A stretch of DNA of 8,509 nt from CAZAOA01 sp964486765 (GTDB taxonomy: Bacteria > Patescibacteriota > UBA1384 > XYA2-FULL-43-10): NCBI GenBank assembly GCA_964486765.1, contig CAZAOA010000017.1, positions 1-8,509 of the forward strand. Reading direction: 5' to 3'. Under the pieces are notes generated by a model, which did not search any database, was not told the origin of the DNA, and worked only from the letters and a program-made list of their open reading frames with translations. This document shows positions 5,759 to 8,509 of the stretch, piece by piece; within the stretch, counting starts at the first letter, position 1; each line of letters opens with the position of its first letter. The translations under genes were made by a program, and so were the position numbers.

Positions 5759-6391
5759 TCGTTCAAATATCATTAACCAAAATTTACTATAGACTGTATC
5801 CTGTTGCCCATCCTCGAGGGTCGATGCGTAGTTTGTGCCAGTTATCTCAAGCTCATCTGGATAAAGGTTGGCGTAAATCTGTTGATAATTTGTTACATTT
5901 TTCACATAATGCCTGGTCTCTGAAATTGGGATATTGTCGAGCATTCCAAGTCGAAGCCAGATATCGGCATTTCCACCACCTGCGTTGTAGCCAGCTAAAA
6001 CGGCTTTTATATTGCTATCGTATCGTCCCATTAAGCCCTGAAGATGATGGGTTCCAAAGTTGATCGCGGTTTCTGGATCATTTATATCCCAAGAACTATA
6101 GCCGAGTTGTTTTGCGATTCCTGCTTGAGTCCCTGGCATTATCTGCATCAGCCCCGCAGCTCCTGCATACGAGCGGGCGGTAGGAGAGAATCGACTTTCC
6201 TGCATAATTACCGCAGCAACAAGCGATGGGTCTAATTCGCGTTGTTTTGAGTATTTTACTATTAAGTCTTCATACTCAAGTGGATAAACCGTATCTCCTA
6301 ATATAGAAGGTAAATAAAAATAGCCTGCGATCACTGCAAAAAACAGAGCCGCGACAATTAATAAAATATTGAGTTTAGTTTTTTGGTTCAA
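5729..6391 (-). CDS. membrane-anchored lytic transglycosylase, Slt type (GH23)
   Basis: This 220-residue protein cuts the glycan strand of peptidoglycan, releasing 1,6-anhydro-muropeptides. An N-terminal hydrophobic helix (residues 8-28, NILLIVAALFFAVIAGYFYL) anchors it to the membrane; no lipobox is present. The goose-lysozyme/Slt catalytic domain follows with all family motifs: QESRF with catalytic Glu65 (64-68), GAAGLMQIMP (77-86), AGYNAG (133-138) and ETRHYV (158-163). The protein is close to a minimal catalytic domain, lacking the long superhelical region of E. coli Slt70. The start is taken as TTG at 6389-6391 because no ATG precedes the membrane helix; the start lies in an AT-rich inverted repeat and lacks a strong Shine-Dalgarno. 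It precedes alaS on the same strand, a pairing with no evident functional link. Confidence 0.92.
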   Translation of the reverse strand: MNQKTKLNILLIVAALFFAVIAGYFYLPSILGDTVYPLEYEDLIVKYSKQRELDPSLVAAVIMQESRFSPTARSYAGAAGLMQIMPGTQAGIAKQLGYSSWDINDPETAINFGTHHLQGLMGRYDSNIKAVLAGYNAGGGNADIWLRLGMLDNIPISETRHYVKNVTNYQQIYANLYPDELEITGTNYASTLEDGQQDTVYSKFWLMIFERFTPANSNPS

Positions 6392-6463
6392 AATATTACC
6401 GTTAATATTTTTACCCTGAACTCTTCGTAGTAGTTTAGGGCAAACTCAATGATATTTTATCAT
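6390..6463 (-). promoter_or_regulatory. three inverted repeats in the transglycosylase leader
   Basis: AAAATATTA/TAATATTTT (6390-6398/6403-6411, loop CCGT) overlaps the TTG start codon. CCCTGAACT/AGTTTAGGG (6414-6422/6432-6440) forms a 9-bp stem with one G-U pair. ATGATA/TATCAT (6449-6454/6458-6463) is a perfect short palindrome. A TATAAT lies on the minus strand at 6480-6475 with no good -35. Together they suggest control of translation or transcription, but no known leader or operator is recognised. Confidence 0.4.
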
Positions 6464-6480
6464 AATATTGCCTAATTATA

Positions 6481-6524
6481 AAATACCTATCGGCTCAGAT
6501 ATTTATATGAGCCGATAGGTATTT
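6481..6524 (-). terminator. 17-bp perfect hairpin, terminator of tRNA-Leu
   Basis: AAATACCTATCGGCTCA (6481-6497) and TGAGCCGATAGGTATTT (6508-6524) are perfect inverted copies around a 10-base loop. The structure begins one base beyond the 3' end of the tRNA gene and on the minus strand runs into TATTTTATAATT. It should terminate the tRNA transcript and isolate it from the transglycosylase gene. The tail is AT-rich but not a pure T-run. Confidence 0.65.
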
Positions 6525-6525
6525 A

Positions 6526-6614
6526 TGGTGCCGCGGGAGAGACTTGAACTCTCACAAAGTTTTACCTTTAAAGGATTTTAAGTCCTTCGCGTCTACCAAT
6601 TCCGCCACCGCGGC
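6526..6614 (-). tRNA. tRNA-Leu (anticodon UAA), CCA encoded
   Basis: The reverse strand from 6614 to 6526 folds as a class II tRNA of 89 bases. The acceptor stem is GCCGCGG/CCGCGGC, followed by discriminator A and a genome-encoded CCA. The D loop has the invariant GG (AATTGGTAGA). The anticodon stem is AAGGA/TCCTT with loop CTTAAAA, placing anticodon TAA at 6580-6578. A long variable arm follows, then the T arm GAGAG-TTCAAGT-CTCTC. Long variable arm, discriminator A and anticodon all agree on leucine. It decodes UUA and UUG. It lies downstream of nrnA on the same strand. Confidence 0.97.
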
Positions 6615-6628
6615 GCACCATTGTTCTT

Positions 6629-6641
6629 TCCTTCGCGTCTA
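6629..6641. repeat. 13-base copy of an internal tRNA-Leu segment
   Basis: TCCTTCGCGTCTA at 6629-6641 is identical to 6583-6595, the part of the tRNA gene spanning the D-arm/anticodon-stem junction. It lies 46 bases away, just outside the tRNA 5' end and in the same orientation. No other part of the tRNA is repeated. Confidence 0.75.
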
Positions 6642-6649
6642 TCCGTCAT

Positions 6650-6682
6650 ACCGAGCTGCGGCTCGGTCTGCCGAGACGAGCC
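6650..6682. repeat. nested CCGAG palindromes between nrnA and tRNA-Leu
   Basis: ACCGAGC/GCTCGGT (6650-6656/6661-6667) forms a 7-bp stem with tetraloop TGCG. CTCGG/CCGAG (6663-6666 region with 6671-6675) and GGCTCG/CGAGCC (6661-6665 region with the arm ending 6682) are mutually exclusive alternatives. The region is GC-rich in an AT-rich gap and could act as the nrnA transcript end, but no T-run follows on the minus strand. Confidence 0.45.
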
Positions 6683-6719
6683 ATTTTATTAAATGAAATT
6701 CCTTATTCTATATTCCAAA

Positions 6720-7679
6720 TCAAATAATTCTTATTGATTTATTTGATTTACTTATCTTTCCCTCAATCACAAATCCCGAAGCTCGTCTGTGTCCTCCGCC
6801 GCCAAAAAGTGAGGCAAATCTTGAAACATCTACACTATTATCCTCTGTCCTTAAACTACCCCGAATTTTACCATCTAATGTCTCATAAATCAACATTGAG
6901 ACTCTAGCCTCTGAAGCTGTGGCGAGTAAATTGACCAATCCCGAAATCTCTTCTTCATTGGCCTTTGAGTTTACAATATCTTTATTAGTCAGAACTGCCA
7001 CAACCAGGCCTAGATCGGATCGCTCAACAATATTATTTAATGCTATTCCCCAAAGATTAAGCATCGCAACCGATCTTTTTTGGTTGACGCTCTTAGATAT
7101 TTTTTTTAGCTTTGCCCCCATACTCATGAGTCTGCTCGCGATCCTCAAAACATCGTTTGAAGTATTTGAGTGCAAAAATCCACCTGTATCATAATAGATT
7201 CCAGAAAGGAGCGCCGTAGCAGTTTTGGATCCAATCTTTATATCAATATCATTAAAGAAATTGTAAATAATTTCACAAGTTGACGACGCATTTGGGTCAG
7301 AGAAATTGTATTTGGTTAGTTTCCAAATGTCGTTTCTTGGATGATGATCAATGTTTGCAATCAAGATCTTGTTCTTTTTGGCTGATATTATTTGATCGGC
7401 AAATCCTGTTCTTTTTAAATCTCCGCAATCCAGAAGCACTATTACGTCAAAATCTTTTGTTAGAAAATCTATCTCCACCTCTTTTCCTGAAATGATATAT
7501 GAAAATAGCTCGGGGACACTATCTTTAAGCACTATTGTAGATTTTTTCTTATGACTTTTTAAATAGTTGTCAAATGAAAAAAGTGCTCCAAGCGCATCAC
7601 CATCAGGTTTAACGTGTCCAATTAGAAGAAACTTTTCGTTTTCATCTATCAATTTTTGCAGATCTTTGAACTTTTTCAT
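6720..7679 (-). CDS. nrnA: DHH/DHHA1 phosphoesterase, NrnA type (nanoRNase / pAp phosphatase)
   Basis: This 319-residue cytoplasmic enzyme belongs to the DHH superfamily. NrnA-type members degrade two- to five-base RNA fragments and can dephosphorylate pAp to AMP. The DHH domain shows GHVKPDGDALGA (21-32), LLDCGD (82-87), IDHHP (110-114) and YYDTGGF (162-168), which supply the Mn-binding His and Asp residues. The DHHA1 domain ends with GGGGHRRASGF (293-303), the substrate-binding glycine-rich motif. Length and motif spacing match NrnA (about 310-320). The ATG at 7677-7679 is preferred because it gives the family's usual distance to the first motif; a TTG at 7697 would add six residues, and neither start has a good Shine-Dalgarno. 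The stop is TGA. It lies upstream of tRNA-Leu, and a terminator separates it from the gene before it. Oligoribonuclease versus pAp or c-di-nucleotide preference cannot be read from sequence. Confidence 0.9.
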   Translation of the reverse strand: MKKFKDLQKLIDENEKFLLIGHVKPDGDALGALFSFDNYLKSHKKKSTIVLKDSVPELFSYIISGKEVEIDFLTKDFDVIVLLDCGDLKRTGFADQIISAKKNKILIANIDHHPRNDIWKLTKYNFSDPNASSTCEIIYNFFNDIDIKIGSKTATALLSGIYYDTGGFLHSNTSNDVLRIASRLMSMGAKLKKISKSVNQKRSVAMLNLWGIALNNIVERSDLGLVVAVLTNKDIVNSKANEEEISGLVNLLATASEARVSMLIYETLDGKIRGSLRTEDNSVDVSRFASLFGGGGHRRASGFVIEGKISKSNKSIRII

Positions 7680-7739
7680 AGCTCTTAAGTGTATCAAGTT
7701 TTTAATGTTTTCTCAACAAACATAATGCAAATTATCAAA

Positions 7740-7765
7740 TAAAAAACCTCGCTTCAAACGAGATT
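7740..7765 (-). terminator. intrinsic terminator after the beta-lactamase-fold gene
   Basis: On the minus strand AATCTCG (7765-7759) pairs with CGAGGTT (7751-7745), with one mismatch and a loop of seven. It is followed directly by TTTTTTATTT. This is the most canonical intrinsic terminator in the window. It ends the transcript of the gene at 7814-8308 and separates it from nrnA. Confidence 0.7.
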
Positions 7766-7775
7766 CTTTATCATA

Positions 7776-7807
7776 ATTCGTAATTTCGTCCGTATTGGTA
7801 ATTTGGT
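7776..7807. repeat. paired 14-base words ATTCGTAATTTCGT / ATTGGTAATTTGGT
   Basis: ATTCGTAATTTCGT (7776-7789) is followed four bases later by ATTGGTAATTTGGT (7794-7807). The copies differ only by C to G at positions 4 and 12, the same change in each half of the word. The first copy also occurs inverted upstream of alaS (5639-5652). It lies between the end of the beta-lactamase-fold gene and its terminator. Confidence 0.8.
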
Positions 7808-7813
7808 AGTGTT

Positions 7814-8308
7814 TTATTTCTCTTTCAAAATATAAAATTTTCTCTCTTCTTCAGGCAAATCAGCTTTCTTTATCTTCAGAGAATCAATCGCTTCTCCGGC
7901 TATACTTTCTGACTTTTTGAACGATTCAATATCTAAGTAGAGCATCGGTATTACTGTTCGAGGATCAATCTGGGAGATTACTTTGCTAACTTCTTTTGTC
8001 GATATTGTTCCATCTTCTCCAAGTGGAGTGATCAAAATGTCGATATCACCAATCTTTTTTGCAGCTTCATCCGAAATTGAGTGTTTTAGTTTTCCAAGGT
8101 AACAAACTGTTATCTGTTCTGCCCTAATCACATAAACAGGCCCGTTTCCGTTGGGAGAAACTCCTTCTACAAATATTCCTTTTCTCTCGTATTCTCCCGG
8201 GCCATTGATTATAAGTCCATCAATATCAATTTGATCTGAAGAAACACCTATGGTCGCTTCCTTTGTTTTTATTGAAAACTTATCACTTCCCAAATAATTT
8301 ATCTGCAT
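7814..8308 (-). CDS. beta-lactamase-fold protein lacking metal ligands (UlaG-like, probable pseudoenzyme)
   Basis: This 164-residue protein follows the layout of UlaG-like metallo-beta-lactamase-fold proteins (Lactamase_B_3 / COG2220): an initial MQINYLGSDKFSIKT strand (family LGHSxF), INGPGEYERKGIFVEG (34-49), VIRAEQITVCYLGKLKH (60-76; family HLGDL), DIDILITPLGEDG (88-100) and VIPMLY (119-124; family VIPMHY). The expected metal ligands are absent: the HxHxDH segment before GPGEYE is deleted, the LGD aspartate is lysine, and the VIPMH histidine is leucine. Normal length would be 200-230 residues. Hydrolase activity is therefore unlikely, and a structural or binding role is inferred. The ATG at 8306-8308 is supported by GGAG six bases upstream. 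It ends before a strong terminator and follows a lysine-rich protein gene by 51 bases on the same strand, so the two may be co-transcribed. Confidence 0.75.
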   Translation of the reverse strand: MQINYLGSDKFSIKTKEATIGVSSDQIDIDGLIINGPGEYERKGIFVEGVSPNGNGPVYVIRAEQITVCYLGKLKHSISDEAAKKIGDIDILITPLGEDGTISTKEVSKVISQIDPRTVIPMLYLDIESFKKSESIAGEAIDSLKIKKADLPEEERKFYILKEK

Positions 8309-8310
8309 GA

Positions 8311-8323
8311 AACACTCCGTGTT
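8311..8323 (-). promoter_or_regulatory. ribosome-binding site displayed in a small hairpin loop
   Basis: On the reverse strand AACAC (8323-8319), GGA and GTGTT (8315-8311) form a 5-bp stem whose loop is most of the Shine-Dalgarno GGAG. The start codon follows at 8308. The site supports the chosen ATG; whether the weak hairpin matters is unknown. Confidence 0.4.
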
Positions 8324-8324
8324 A

Positions 8325-8348
8325 ACTTATAAACCTATAAACTGATAA
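8325..8348. repeat. period-8 repeat ACnTATAA, three units
   Basis: ACTTATAA (8325-8332), ACCTATAA (8333-8340) and ACTGATAA (8341-8348) are directly adjacent. They fill nearly all of the 51-base gap between the lysine-rich gene and the beta-lactamase-fold gene, leaving little room for a separate promoter and favouring co-transcription. Confidence 0.75.
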
Positions 8349-8359
8349 ACGTGTGGATA

Positions 8360-8509
8360 TTATTTTTTAACAGGTTCCTTAACCTTCTTCTCTTTCGTGT
8401 CAGTTTTCTTAGATTTCTCTTTTGCTTGTTCTTTTGTTTCTGTATTCTTTGGTTTTTTTGTCCCTGCTCTCTTCTGTTCTTCAGTTTCTTGGTTTTTAGG
8501 TTTATCAGT
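8360..8509 (-). CDS. C-terminal lysine-rich tail of an unidentified protein (cut by window edge)
   Basis: The minus strand is open from the window edge to a TAA at 8360-8362 and encodes 49 residues beginning TDKPKNQETEEQ and ending KEKKVKEPVKK. The composition is almost entirely K, E, T, Q, P and N with no hydrophobic segment. It is therefore a disordered basic tail, of the sort appended to nucleic-acid-binding proteins such as topoisomerases, gyrase subunits or ribosomal proteins. The family cannot be named from this part. The alternation of charged codons and a stop just before the next gene's leader support a real coding end, not a chance open frame. It reads in the same direction as the beta-lactamase-fold gene and may share its transcript. 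Confidence 0.7.
   Translation of the reverse strand, partial: TDKPKNQETEEQKRAGTKKPKNTETKEQAKEKSKKTDTKEKKVKEPVKK

Noticed and set aside
6526..6641. tRNA-Leu as an integration (att) site
   Set aside because: The duplicated segment is from the 5' half of the tRNA, not the 3' end, and no integrase or second boundary copy is seen.
6720..6722. Recoded UGA (glycine) as in Gracilibacteria/SR1
   Set aside because: nrnA and the small plus-strand gene end sensibly at TGA at the expected lengths, and no conserved frame continues through a TGA.

Overview
The window is AT-rich bacterial DNA that most resembles a member of the Candidate Phyla Radiation (Patescibacteria). This is inferred from gene content: an alanyl-tRNA synthetase of only 591 residues that ends after the editing domain, a single-pass membrane protein with a baseplate-J-like part beside an FtsA/PilM-type ATPase, a beta-lactamase-fold protein without metal ligands, and short AT-rich gaps full of iterated 7-8 base words. 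TGA appears as a normal stop (nrnA and the small plus-strand gene), so nothing calls for a recoded UGA. No single feature proves the phylum.

Layout, left to right. At 1-59 is the first part of ruvX/yqgF, cut by the window edge. At 195-1895 is a membrane-anchored baseplate-J-like protein, and at 2080-3327 the actin-fold ATPase. Both read leftward and probably form one unit starting from an extended -10 promoter near 3414-3422. A divergent promoter near 3450-3478 drives the only plus-strand gene, an 84-residue single-span membrane protein (3508-3762). A hairpin at 3794-3823 separates it from the converging alaS (3854-5629). A membrane-anchored lytic transglycosylase (5729-6391) precedes alaS on the same strand. 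A perfect 17-bp hairpin (6481-6524) lies between that gene and a tRNA-Leu(UAA) gene (6526-6614). Further right are an NrnA-type DHH phosphoesterase (6720-7679), a terminator (7740-7765), the metal-ligand-less beta-lactamase-fold protein (7814-8308), and the lysine-rich C-terminus of an unidentified protein (8360-8509).

Most genes are housekeeping: translation (alaS, tRNA-Leu), nucleic-acid turnover (nrnA, ruvX) and cell-wall cutting (transglycosylase). The least conventional part is the ATPase plus membrane-protein pair, which looks like a cytoplasmic actin-like protein with a membrane partner, in the manner of PilM-PilN or FtsA-FtsN. The other unusual layer is in the gaps. Nearly every gap has its own set of short iterated words (TTGATTA, CTTGATT/CTTGTAT, CACAGAT, ATTCGTAATTTCGT, ACnTATAA), and some words recur between gaps in opposite orientation. 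Two hairpins 2.7 kb apart share the same ATCGGCTCA...TGA(A/G)CCGAT arms. No IS element, CRISPR array, rRNA gene or phage module was seen. The longest stretch without a protein gene (6392-6719) holds the tRNA and several inverted repeats.
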